NCBI GenBank assembly: GCA_018524725.1
Contig: JAEUWP010000434.1
Coordinates: 62,001-126,000 of the forward strand
Reading direction: 5' to 3'
Source: Podaxis mareebaensis
Taxonomy: Eukaryota; Basidiomycota; Agaricomycetes; Agaricales; Agaricaceae
DNA length: 64,000 bases
The stretch's first letter is position 1; each line of letters begins with the position of its first letter. The notes below the pieces were generated by a model. That model was not told where the DNA came from and ran no database searches. It saw only the letters and a list, made by a program, of their open reading frames with translations. A program made the position numbers and the translations under genes. Positions 12,038 to 23,292 of the stretch are shown one piece after another.

Positions 12038-15006
12038 CTTATCAACACGCATCTGATTTCTCTATTTGGGTGCTAATATCTATGAACCCCTTATACCTTC
12101 TCATGCTATTTTGTCCCATGCGCGACATCCCTTCATTTGCTTTCGATCTGCTTTCGCCTTCTTTTCATTGTTTTCCCCTCATGGTGTATCATCAACTCTA
12201 TGGCTCTGGACGTCTTATTGATGGTTTCTTTTCTATATCATCTTCAACATTGAATCAAATCAAACTCGAAAAAAAAATTATACATTCACGGTCTAAAAAT
12301 GTGGCAACGATTGATCGCTAATCCTGATGCGTTCAACAAACTCGCGTTCATTGGGTCGAATGGAATCGGTGATTCTGCGGGTTGGGACGTGTGAAAACAC
12401 TGGGTGCTACAAATGAAAATTTTTACTTGTGGTCGTGTCTCGTGGCTCGGTATCCCTTGAATGTGGGGAATTGTGTCATGCTGCCATTTGGTTTTCGGAA
12501 CACGCAAACCTTCCATCCATACCATCATTATATGCATCGCCGTCACTCCTACCCAATTCACTTGCCGCTTATGGACTCAATCTGCACCCGCATATCTGGA
12601 CGCAATACCGTGTTTGGCATTCTCGAAACGTGGAACTCCCACTATGCGACCGGACCAACTCCCTGACAAAAATCCACATACGAACATTCCTACACCGAAT
12701 GTCTTATTGGCTTTGTCGTCCTGTCCTCCGTGGCATGCTATGCTGTACACAACTTTGGTCGGTATCGTCTGTCCCCGCCCCGTCACTCATCCATGGCACC
12801 GCTTATCCCGGACATATGATCCCTGCCGCAATTTCCTCGGTCGTTACGTTCGTTCCGACCTACGCCGTCGCCTCATTGCCCTTCAACCGGTTCCCAAACC
12901 TACCCTTCTCGTGTTTATTGCCACCCCTTACTATCCATTGTCCACCGACGCTAACGTGCTCGTATCCTACTCATTCGTCGGCTCTCAACATTTTGATCGC
13001 ATCACCTCCCCTCTTCCCCCCCTGGTTGGCACGGGTCTTGACTTTTGGGCAATGACAACCAATGGGCTTATACCTTTTTCGAATTGACGTTCGTCCCTTA
13101 ACATCTTTTTGGGCTCTTAACGGTTTTGGGATTTGGCGACCCTTGGCGGATGTTGGTCTGCTCATCATGGTAACCTCTGGGTGTCGCATTTTCCTTCACC
13201 ATTCTCCGGACCCCCTTCCGGTATTCGACGGCTTGTGGCTCAACGTTGCACGGCGCACCGCGTGTTTGGTGGTCTTCTATTCGAATTGTTTGATCCTTCA
13301 TTGACGGTGGTCAATGATCCTTGATGTCGTGACTACTGAACGTTCTATTCATATTGACTTTTTCACATCTTTGCGAATCGTCCCTTCTCACGTCAATGAT
13401 TGCATGTGCTTTACTCACACACAACCACTCTTGACCGCTTCGTCCACCCATCTTTGGACGTGCCTCGCTATTTTTGCCGTGCCACCGACCCATCGACCAA
13501 CTGCGACCAATGAATGCCACATCCCACCGTGTTGTCGTTCCCCGCTTGCTCGCAACCATCCACACGCACGCCCCTAATTGTACACCCCAAATTTCATACC
13601 CCAACGACGAAACACTTCTACCGGAAACTACGACGGTGCTTCCACAAACCAATAAATTCCACACTTGTCCTGACCTTTGGTCTATTTTTGGAACGTCCCA
13701 ACTCTGAATCTGATTTTCTGATTGGCTGTACTCCACTTCCCTCTCGTTAATCATCAATTCCGTCGCGCACATTCAATAAACGGATTGTGTGGTGTAGTAC
13801 GATTGTGAGTAGAAACGTAAGTGAAGATTTATGTTACGTGTTGGGGTATGCCGGTCCTGACTTGGTTTCTTTCTCCCTGGATTTTCGTCCCTCTTCCTTC
13901 TTGCTCCCTCTCGGCCCTTGCTCGTTGCCGATCTGGTTGCTGCGTTGTGGTCTAGATTCGGGCCGTAATGCTGTGAGCGCGGCGGTGCCTGGACGATAGG
14001 CGATCCGCGGGTAGCAGGGACAGGTTCCCTGGCACCGGCGCTGGAATGGTCTCCACATACATTATGGTTCCAATTGCGCCCACGTTCTAAAGTTGGCGCG
14101 CTCGAAACAATTTGCCTATTATCCTCCTACCTACCGGCGGCGGCTACGATTTTCGCCATTGCCTCCACAATTTTAACTTCTCAGTACTATGATATTCCTG
14201 GAACATTACCGTTGGGCGGCCCACGGTGGCGTAGGCGTGTTTCTGGTTTGCAGAGCATCGACTCCGTGTCATCGTGTCAGCTTGGTGCGACTGCGGGATC
14301 TTGGCGGCCGCTCGTGTCAACCCGCTGGTGTTCCCACTCTCCCGCCCATGTTGTTGTGTCACTCGGCCAATGTCCTGCCACCGCTCACTGTCTTGTTCCT
14401 CCTGTTCCCTCCTCACTCAAATAGCCTTCTTTCTCTCCCTATCGGATTTTATGTCATCTTACAGCCCATGATTCCATTTATTCTTCGATCTATCATTCCT
14501 ATCATCTATCATCATCTATCTGATCCCTTCGCGCTTTGTTCCCCCACCTCTCATCACCCCTCGCCCCATCGCCCGCCATACGCGCTTTCATGGTTCTTCG
14601 CAGACAAAACTGACTGCCGCGGTATTGCAACAACTCTCATCAAATATATTGGGATAAAGGATATTGCCTTAACTACTGATTCTTTTTTTATGCACTGTTC
14701 TCTTTTATGTTCTACCGCGAGTTGGTATTCTGATCTGTTAATTCGTGTAAACGTTTTTACTGGGTCTTTTGTGTGTATCTCACATTACATCATATTATGC
14801 CCCTTCCGCTCTTCCTCTATCCTCTGTTGTTTGTTGGTTTATTGTCTTATAACATCTTGTTGTTCCTCGGTCTTTTATATTACATAAATGATTTACTCTT
14901 ATGCTTTATATCCCGTTTTGAACTCCTGTCTGCTACGTCGACTGGGATGGCAAGATTATAATATAGAACGGAGAGCTCGGGAGTGGCTTTAAGGAAACGC
15001 TCACGC
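12038..15006. other. Gene desert, visibly pyrimidine-rich on the plus strand
   Basis: About 3 kb with no recognisable protein. Several open frames of up to about 230 codons occur on the plus strand (for example 12429-13055 and 14189-14887), but their translations are low in charge, rich in S/P/L/C and resemble no family. They look like a by-product of C/T-rich composition. No terminal repeats or transposase remnants were seen. Confidence 0.5.
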
Positions 15007-16156
15007 CTAAACCTCTCCACTCGCCATGCTTTCAGTGGAAACCTCTCCTGTAGGCCTTCGGAACTCGATGGGTGTCATCGAACCCTGCGAACGACTGGAT
15101 TCGCATCGGATCCGTTTCTGTGATACTTGGAATCGAATGAGGAGCTGGGACATGAGCTGTCAAGTGTTGCGGTTAGTTCCGGTCAACACTGTGGTCTGTT
15201 GGCTAGTAAAACATCGAAGTACATACCCCGCTCTGCGCAAGACAAGGCAGGAATACCCTCCATAAACTGTTGTGGCTGATGAAGAATCCAAGGAATATGA
15301 TCGAGAAAGCGGTGTATAAAGCGTAGCTCTGAACTAGGACGTGAATGAGGAAAGTGTAAGGGCGAGCGAGCTCCGCAGAGTTTGAGCTTCCGGAGATGGC
15401 CATGAGCCTATTCCTCTGTCTAACAAGTTTGGTGATCATTAGGGAGCACATGAGGACTTTAGTTGAGATGCATATAGGGAAGTGTGGCAAGACGGCCAGT
15501 TTGGTAAAAGAGGAGGAGTGGAGGAAATAGATACCGCTGCCTGGAGAATCATTGGATTGACATTCCATACGAGTTTACCGCGATGTTCGTACTCACCTAC
15601 TGACGAAAATAGAAAAAGAGATGGAAATAAGAATACCCACCAACCTTTTCCACGAGGAGAGTACATGATGAAACATTGATAAAACTAGCGGAAATGAGAA
15701 TGATAGCGGTTGCACCGCATGTTGAAAAAGACCCACCAATAAGGTATCCAGAGTCCATGCGGAGGCTAGTCCCGAAACCCAAACCGCGAGCCAAATGCCT
15801 TCGAGTTTGGCATTGTTCATCCAAGCTACGAATCCATCCGGGAAACCATGAGATCTACTCAAGCCAAGGAACTCTGCATAAATTCCCAGGAACAAATAGC
15901 AGGAGACAAGCCCAAAAGACAGGAACACTGCTAAGTGCATCCATAGTTTCGATTTGGCTACGGACATCTCTCTCCATGGCGTAGTCATGCTCGTGAGCTG
16001 AGCCAGGAGGCAGAGGTTGAAGCCTGAGATCTTGAAACGTAAATGCAACGACAACAGGATGGGATCCAGAAACTGGGGTGCCTCACCATATAGCACCAGT
16101 GAAGCCCCGATGCCAGCAAGGTGTAATATGTCATCCACCTGGTGCTTCGGTATCAT
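15007..16156 (-). CDS. Polytopic (7TM-like) membrane protein, paralog 1
   Basis: Starts MIPKHQVDDILHLAG at 16156. After a phase-1 intron ...LVLYG joins FNLCLLAQLTSMT. Further exons give hydrophobic segments LWMHLAVFLSFGLVSCYLFL, GIWLAVWVSGLASAW and LMCSLMITKLVRQR, then LIHVLVQSYALYTAFSIIFL. The last exon (LMSQLLIRFQVSQKRIR...SMASGEV) ends at a TAG at 15007-15009 and supplies a short polar cytoplasmic tail. The pattern of about seven hydrophobic helices with a basic loop (RQRNRL) and conserved SYALY matches a large uncharacterised family of 7TM proteins expanded in Agaricomycetes. Its ligand and role are unknown to me. It is a direct tandem paralog of the next gene, with the same intron positions. 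Confidence 0.68.
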
Positions 16157-16194
16157 AGTCGGGTGTATCTCGTAGTTGCCCTTAGGCAGGCTGG

Positions 16195-16202
16195 TTTATA
16201 AA
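16195..16202 (-). promoter_or_regulatory. TATA-like box of 7TM paralog 1
   Basis: TTTATAAA (palindromic) lies about 39 bp upstream of the start codon at 16156 on the minus strand. It is a plausible core promoter; usage is inferred. Confidence 0.35.
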
Positions 16203-16409
16203 GGGATTCTGGAGGCGATACCGATTCCCCATCCGTTGTTTGATGAAACTTAATACGGAGGCTCAGCGTCCGGCGCTCGGAAACCGGGATCAACGGAGGA
16301 AAGAATGTCGCATTGCTACAGTGGCTCTCTCGGCGCGGCGGGAGTCTAACCTATACATTCACTCTGTAGTTACCCCTGTTGAACCTACAGCTGGCCACCG
16401 GAAACTCCG

Positions 16410-17521
16410 CTACGCATTCCTCACAGTGCTAGTGCCCGAGTTTCGTGAGTCCGCACCGGAAAACTCCAGTGATGGTAGGTCTTTCTCTGAGTCAGATATC
16501 TGATTCCGCTGATGTCGATGAGTTCGGATCACTTGAAAGCGAACGAGGAGATGGGATAATAACTAGATAATGATAATAAAAGTAATAGTAAGATTTTCAA
16601 CTGATTTTGAGCCGATGAACATCTTACCCCAGCTTGAATATTGTTCGGTAGAACCATCATCCATGCATTATTTTTCGTAATGTATAGACCAAGGAAGAGC
16701 AAAGAGAGGCTAGCGTACAATGCATAACTTTGGATGAGGATGTTGACCAAGGACGTATACGGGCGCGAGAGCTTTTTGCCCACTTCGCCGGGTCCAAAGT
16801 CCTCTCGTAACATCTTCCTCTGTTGGACCAGTTTGGCGATAACGAGAGTGGTCATAAGAAACTTTGTCGAGAGACAAAGAGGATAGTGGGGTAGGACTTT
16901 GACGCTCAGATCCGTAGACAATACCAACAGGTAGACGCCCGAACCTGGATAACAGGATATGTTCTGGTTCGGCTGAAGCAAGGTGAATAATGCTCACCAA
17001 AAGAAGAAAGGAGGAAGACGGCAGGAAGCCCAATGATCCATAGGTCTCGCTTGCGGAGCGAATAGAGTGTAAAGCATTGGTGAAGCTATAGATGGTTAGC
17101 AGGATAATCTATGATGGCACTGGAGCTCACACATACAACGAAAGAGTCTATAACCCATGTAGTAACCAGACCCGTAGACCGAATGGCTAACCGGATGTCG
17201 GTTAGTCGCTGGCTGCCAGACCAACCAGCTCCGGGATCGTCCCAGCGATCGGCGTACCCGATGACGGTGACGTAGCATATCAGAGCTTGACATACGGAGG
17301 TCAAGAGAAACGAGAGAAACGTCGCCAGGTTGGTGTATAGCCTCGATCGTTTCGCAGATGTGGAAAGCTGTATCGAGAGGCAGACATTAATTCCTGTATG
17401 TATGATGATAGAAACTTGAGGACATTTCTGACGAATATGCTTGCGAAGACATACCGTATACGACTAAGGAAGTGGCGGCCCCCACCAGCTGATATATGTC
17501 GTCCAAGCGTGAGTCTACCAT
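16410..17521 (-). CDS. Polytopic (7TM-like) membrane protein, paralog 2
   Basis: Starts MVDSRLDDIYQLVGAATSLV at 17521, which aligns with paralog 1. ...LVVYG is spliced to INVCLSIQLSTSAKRS, then LYTNLATFLSFLLTSVCQAL, then GLVTTWVIDSFVV. The next shared block, LSTKFLMTTLVIAKLVQQRK...LIQSYALYASLSLLFL, is followed by an intron and the tail LLSHLLVRFQVIRTHR...STVRNA, ending at a TAG at 16410-16412. Hydrophobic segments and the basic QQRK loop match paralog 1 closely, so this is a tandem duplication that has since diverged. As with paralog 1, a 7TM receptor-like or transporter-like function cannot be decided from sequence. Confidence 0.68.
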
Positions 17522-18325
17522 TACGACTAGTGGAACAAGTGGGCGGGGGCTTAAGCACCGAAGGAGGGATGGTTTCTTCTCATTCTTGCTTGGGGCTTAT
17601 AAGCCGGTAGAGGAGGATGATTATTAAGAGAGTTATAAATACAAATGTAGAGCCTGCATCAAGAAGGGTCGCTGCAAGATGGAAGTTTGTCCAACCCTTG
17701 TATACAGCCTCGATCCCTTGGATGATGCCAGTTGTAAGAACTGCTTTGTGCGGAGCAGAGTATCTATTAGGTCTACACAGTAGTGTTCGATGACCAACAC
17801 CCCTTCACTTCATGTCCGCGGCCGTTTAGATGGTGGCGGTCTGTCACAGACATCATCCCCGGACCCGTTATTTACTGACGAAATCGGCGACTTTTCGAAG
17901 CGGGGATTAATTCAATTTCAATTCAGGCTTCGCTGAACACTCACTATAGATCTAACATCGTCAACTGAGCTCCAATGTTGAAGCGCTCTTACAACCCCAA
18001 CGCTAAAGTGAACCAGGGATGGAACCAACTTAGCTTCTCTCATCCTCCCTATATTCAAATTCTAATGGGGACAGCGCAAACGCCCGTCGACGCTCGTGTA
18101 ATCATGAATGATCACTTCACTCGTTGCAATCGGCGTACTTATATGCATATTGCAGCCGCAAAATGTGTTCGGGGACGCGTTACATTTACAAGCGTCATAC
18201 TACTAGTGACCGAACGTCCATGCCTCGAGAAAAGCCTATGCAACATAGCCCGATGGCTTGTGGGTTTCGGTTGGCGTATTCCTGTATGTCAGGTGGAAAT
18301 AAGGACCTAATTGAAAATTCAGAGC
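17522..18325. other. Intergenic region with an orphan hydrophobic segment
   Basis: Reading leftward at about 17745-17590 there is a short frame, AVYKGWTNFHLAATLLDAGS followed by a leucine/isoleucine-rich stretch FITLLIIILLYRLI and a stop. It has no ATG in a good position and no downstream exon that I could join. It may be a remnant exon of a third membrane-protein paralog. The rest (17760-18325) shows nothing I recognise. Confidence 0.35.
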
Positions 18326-19894
18326 TCAGCCCGCCAAAAGTTTCCCGGTAAGGTCCCGACTCACTCGGAACAAGTTATCATATACACATTGATAATCGAT
18401 CCTGGATTCCGCTTCGGCTCTCACGGTCTCTAGAGTAGCAATACCTGCGCCTCCTTGTGATGATACCGGTGGGCGAGTATCGGGAACCCGTAAATCCGTG
18501 ATGCAGCGCTGGATCTCCTCACAATCCGGCCTGTTTCGTGGGTCATAGTCCCAACATTTCACCATCATGTTCCATACACGGTCATCAATTTCGTTAGGCC
18601 CGTCTGGGCGGGTCGGAGTTTTCCTGCCATGACTGAGAATATGCGCTATAACTTCAGGATCCCGTTTATATTGATAGAAGGGCACCTCCCCTGTGAAAAC
18701 CTAAGGCATTGGTCATGTCAGCCTTCAACAATTCCAACTAATCATACCAGTATCAGAAATTAGACGATACCTCGTAGCATACACAACTAAACGACCATAT
18801 GTCACTCTCCCGTGTCGGCGTCGCATCATCCCATAAACCCAGCAGCTCGGGTGCCTTCCAGCGGAGCGTGCCCCCAGGAACCTCGTCAGAACCCCGCCTA
18901 CCTTCCACGATGGCGATGGAGGAGACTCCAAAGTCTGCGATCAATGCCCGCCCATCATCCGAAACCAGAACATTTGCCTGTAAGGCTCTATGAGCTTGTC
19001 ATTTGGTGATGGACAAGATAATAAATGTACCGCTTTGAGGTCACCATGCACAATCGCCAGCTGGTGCAAGTAGAGTAGCCCACTTATGATATCGGAAACC
19101 TGGACCGTGAGCCTTTGTCGGATGTCAATAGTTTTTCGAGTGCCTTACCAGAGGAATACGAGGGGTTAGTGGATAGTTTGCTAGGTATTCACGAAGATCT
19201 CCTTTGCTCATCCATGGGGAAAGAAGGCAGATTCTCCGTGATACCTCGTCCAAATGATATAATCCATACAGCTGAAGAACATTCTCATGTGATAGGTGTG
19301 CCCACAAAATAAGTTCTCTGAGCACTGCCTGAGTATTCGTGGTAAGATGAATTTACTCCTTGTATCCCTTTGGAATGATGGAAAGACTTACCTTCACTGT
19401 CGTTGTGCTGTCTTGGTGGTGAAACAGGCGAGTAACCTTACAACAGACCGTTTGACCTTCATACTCTCCCTTGTAGATGTCGGCAAACCCGCCACCTGTA
19501 ATGAGTTCCTGATTAGCTTGTACACCTTTGAGTTCATAGCATCGTGGGACTGTTTGAGCCGACGCTACGAGGTCACAAAGCAAAGACAGGACAGATGTGC
19601 CTTCTTCTGTAGCAAGGATGCCGCCCTTCTCACGAAGGATCTTCAATGCATAAGCAAACTTAGGTAACGGAAATCTGCCTGAGAACGCACCTTGTCTAAG
19701 AAATCAACTACATTTTGTGCATTATCGCCATGGAGAGTAGCGACTGAGGCTCTCTGGACAGGGTTTCTCAAGATCGTTGATATCAGGACACGGGATCGAA
19801 GATAGGCGTTGCGGAAATTTGGGGTATGGTTGGACTTGTTGGTCGATTGAGGTGTAGAGGACCTCATATATGGGGTAGCTTCTGCGTAAGGCAA
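18326..19894 (-). CDS. TKL-type protein kinase
   Basis: Multi-exon gene read leftward from the ATG at 19894 (MPYAEATPYMRSS). A short helical leader with NAQNVVDFLDKVRSQ precedes PRCYELKGVQ, the phrase that leads into the kinase domain in fungal TKL proteins. Motifs in order: glycine loop GGGFADIYKGEY; Lys in VCCKVTRLF; SHENVLQLYGLY; LLSPWMSKGDLREYL; catalytic loop IVHGDLKA (about 19050-19030; HGD in place of HRD, usual for these kinases); ADFGVSSI; LRWKAPELL; SDIWSFSCVCYEV; C-lobe KCWDYDPRNRPDCEEIQR. It should phosphorylate Ser/Thr (or Tyr) residues; substrates are unknown. All key residues are present. It lies tail-away from the NLR gene at 20 kb, so a shared promoter region of under 250 bp is possible. 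Confidence 0.83.
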
Positions 19895-20028
19895 GCCTGA
19901 TCATTGTTTTGCGTCTGAGGATATAAAAACTGAGTCTTACTGGGTCTCCACACTGCGAGGAGACAGTGAGGGATTAGTAGCAGCTGTGTATGTGAGCGTT
20001 TCTGGATGTGGGACGTTGAGACGCCCAC

Positions 20029-22644
20029 GTGGCTGCAACGAGGGAGATGTACTTCATTTGGAGGAAAGCTCGACTCGAGGCGCTAACACTCCTTCTAACT
20101 TTCCCAAAAAAAGCGACTATCCTCCTCATGCTACGGTCATTAAAATCCCGCTTCAGGAGGCGTAAACCAGCCAAAATCGATTCGACTGTTGCTGCAACAC
20201 ATCACGCTGATCCTTCCAGTGGCGCAAAGCTCGAACACATTGGCCCTTCTGCGGGGACACAGCTCGAACATGTTGGCCCTCCTGCTGGGGCACAACTCGA
20301 ACACGTTGCGCTTCCTGCTGGGGCACAACTTGAACACGTTCGACAAGCTGCTGGGGTACAACTCGAACACATCGCGCCTTCTGTTGGGGCACAACTCGCA
20401 CACGTTGCGCCTTCTACTGGGGCACAGCTCGGACACACTGCGCCTTCTGCTGGGCCACCCTACACCGGTTTTTCCGCCAACACAGGTTTGGAACATGCTT
20501 TCTCCTGAAGTGGCAGTACAAGTCTGACGGTCTTAGGCCCAGCACCTGCAAGAGAAGGCAACTTTGCGGGTGCTCATGACTTTGCAATCAACTATCCTGT
20601 TTTTGCCGAGAACGTCCAAATCAATCAAGTACTTGATTCTGAAAAGCCAGGTAACTTCCTCCCTCTCTCCCTCGGTGTTGATTCTCACTCTCGAGTAGTG
20701 ATGGAGCTCCTGAAGAAGCGAGGAATCTCTGAAGCAGAGGTTGATTCTGCTGCTCGCCACCCACCGCCTAGATGTCACATGGAAACACGTAGGGCATTGC
20801 GACAAAGGATTACAGCATGGATCGAAGGTGTGCAGCGGGATTGGGCCATGCTTTGGATTCTTGGACCTGCTGGTGTCGGCAAGTCAGCTGTGGCACAAAC
20901 CACAGCCGAATATTGTCAGGGGGCTGGGCGCTTAGGTGCTGCTTTCTTCTTTTCCCGAGAAAACGAACGGGATGATCATCTTCGAGTCATTCCCACCCTC
21001 GCGCATCGACTTGCTGTCCAGGATCCTGAATACAGGAAACTCGTCACGCGGATTTTGGGGGAAGATTCGACAATTCTAGAGCACAATCTCCGATCTCAGT
21101 TCCAGAGGTTGATCGTCGAGCCATTTGCTCAGTTGGACTCACAAGGATCGCGCTATCGATTGATCATCTTGGATGGATTGGATGAATGTAAGGAAGAGGA
21201 TGCGCAGTGCGAGTTCGTTAAGCTCATCAACGAATATACAAGACAAAACCGGAAATCTCCACTCTTGTGGATGATTTGCAGTCGTCCCGAAGCACATCTC
21301 AAACGGCTTCTCCCCCGTATTGATCTTACCACATGCCAACTTGAGGAGCTTTCAATTGATGACATCGAGGCTAAAGAGGACGTTTATCGTATTCTTCGCG
21401 ACGGGTTCCGTGACATCTGTAACCGCTGGCCGGGATTTTGTGATGTTGAGGACGACGGAACGTGGCCGTCAGAAACGCAGCTACGACAAATAGCGGCCGT
21501 AGCATCCGGGTTGTTCATCTTTGCCGCTACGATTCTCAAGTTTGTTGATGACAAGCACTACCGAAACCCCCAAAGTCAACTCGAGATCTGCCTTGAATCC
21601 ATCACAAGTTCCGCTGCACAGGGCTCAGTTAATCCACTCGATGCTCTTGATCACCTATACAGGCGCATTCTATCGGCCATCCACCCATCCACCTTCCCCA
21701 TCACAACCCGCATCCTCAGTCTCCTCATCCTCTATCCTCCCGGCTTTAGGACACAGCGCTTCGTGGTGCAGAATGTTGTAAACTTCCTCTGCCTCAAACT
21801 CAACACATTATACAGCGCAGTTGAACGCCTCCACTCAGTATTATATATTCCTCCTCTCGAGAAGACCGGGGATCAGGTCATTCGACTCTACCACGCCTCG
21901 TTCTCTGACTTCCTCCGGGACCCCAACCGTTCGGGACAGTTTGCGCTTATGGAGGGACCAGCGAGGCGTGACCTAGCGGTTTGCACTATAAAATGGTACA
22001 ACTACCTGATGCAAAGTTTTTGCAATTCAGAAGGTACGGTGCATCTCATGGATTGAACGATCATGACAGTTGACTCGAGCTCCGGTTTAGATGATACCAC
22101 TTGTCAGCATCAGCTTTCAAAACTGAAATGGACAAGCAAATTTGGCCACTCGGTTCCCGGATACCTTCCTTTTGCTCTCACAGACTATTTCCTTCAATTG
22201 TTCTGGGAAGTAGTTCAACAGAGACATGACGAAAATGTTCCTGCCGTGATCGCGGAGCTTCGAGGCTTCAATTTTTGTCATTTCATGCAAGTGCAGACAC
22301 AGGATTCCAACTTTCCACGACTCATCGAATGGCTTCTTCAACTGGTAAGCCACACTTTATGCCTTCGATGATGGGCACTGTTACCCACCAATCTCTTTTA
22401 GGGAAGCAGAAACGAAGGGTTGCTCAGACTTGCACCGGTTTCGGAGACGGACAGACGACTTCTTGAACAGCATGACAGACCCCTTGTTGGGTACTCTTCT
22501 GAAGTGAGTTCCTCTTGGGGACACCCCCAGACGTTGTTGTTTCTCATTATCCGATCCAGTCCAAGGATCATGAGACTCATGTCAAATATTATATCGTATC
22601 TCTGCATCACAACTATTTCAATCGGGAGTCTCATTGGCAGGTGA
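20029..22644 (+). CDS. NLR-like NACHT NTPase with N-terminal 11-residue repeats (copy 1, possibly damaged)
   Basis: Start is 20029, or more likely the internal ATG at 20131 (MLRSLKSRFRRRKPAK). A basic N-terminus leads into seven 11-residue repeats (20221-20451). A 51-nt intron (GTTTGG...CTTAG, about 20484-20534) removes an in-frame TGA and joins ...NTG-PAPAREGNFAGAH. The NACHT region reads SAARHPPPRCHMETR, Walker A GPAGVGKSA, FFFSRENERDD, Walker B LIILDGLDEC, and sensor ICSRPEAHLKR, then a winged-helix/helical region through RLYHASFSDFLRD. A TGA at 22054-22056 interrupts the frame. The same frame continues at once with a segment (FHSVPGYLP...FNFCHFM...FPRLIEWLLQL) that resembles NLR tails, then an intron and GSRNEGLL. 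So there is either a 36-nt intron or a nonsense mutation. In fungi such STAND ATPases act in non-self recognition and cell death. Confidence 0.75.
20221..20451 (+). repeat. Coding minisatellite, 7 x 33 bp
   Basis: Seven head-to-tail 33-bp units encode GAKLEHIGPSA, GTQLEHVGPPA, GAQLEHVALPA, GAQLEHVRQAA, GVQLEHIAPSV, GAQLAHVAPST and GAQLGHTAPSA. The Gly, Gln-Leu and His positions are nearly invariant. Unit length is a multiple of three, so copy-number change would keep the frame. Several other frames on both strands are also open through the array, as expected for an in-frame repeat. Confidence 0.9.
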
Positions 22645-23292
22645 GTATTTTGAACGGTTCTACGAATATAGCTGGAAGAACTGATCCCACCTCTTCCACG
22701 TGAAGGACGTTGGTATGCTCTAGCTAGGCCACGAAGAACTTGCTTGTTTGGTTGTGGCATATCGAGAAGAGGCAGTAGATGCATGATTGGTAGTTCTATC
22801 GTGCATTGGCACAGAGGGTTGACGCTGTTGGGTCTTATACTGTAGTTTCTTAACGCGCAAGGTGTATCTACTAGACACATAGTCCCTAGCAATGAGGGCT
22901 TGTCTACCACAAGACTGTTATAAGGGTATGCGTGGAACATCAGGAACGCGACTAATATTCTTCGTTGCCCCCGAACCATGAGGTAGCGATCGTAATGATA
23001 ACGAAGTTGTGCGACCCGATAAAAGAGTCTCGGATGCCAGTTCTTCCGATATCGTGAACGCGACGATTACTCCTACATCCGAAGCAAAAGCATGACTGGA
23101 ATACATGTGGACATGCTTGCAAAAGGAGCGATTCGACGGGAATGCGTACCATAGCAGTAGACAATCGAGCCGCCGATCAACCAAATCCTAATGGGGATAG
23201 TAAGAGGCTCTGCTCGCGTAAACATGATTGTGTTCCCAAGGTTAACACGTTAGCGCTCATTCTCCTCACTCTCCTCGACATTATCTACGGCG
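22645..23292. other. Intergenic region; left border of the segmental duplication
   Basis: No gene recognised. From about 22910 onward the sequence is repeated near 26730 (gactgttataagg... versus ggctgttataaga...). Both copies then contain gaatgcgtaccata and aatggggatagta before the carboxypeptidase start. Confidence 0.5.

Noticed and set aside
12429..13055. Overlapping plus-strand frames of 208 codons in the desert after G alpha
   Set aside because: Two different frames overlap over the same bases and both are S/P/L/C-rich without motifs, as expected from C/T-rich sequence.
20140..20496. Cysteine- and arginine-rich minus-strand frames across the minisatellite
   Set aside because: Several frames stay open simply because the 33-bp repeat contains no stop in them. 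The plus frame joined to NACHT is the only one with domain support.
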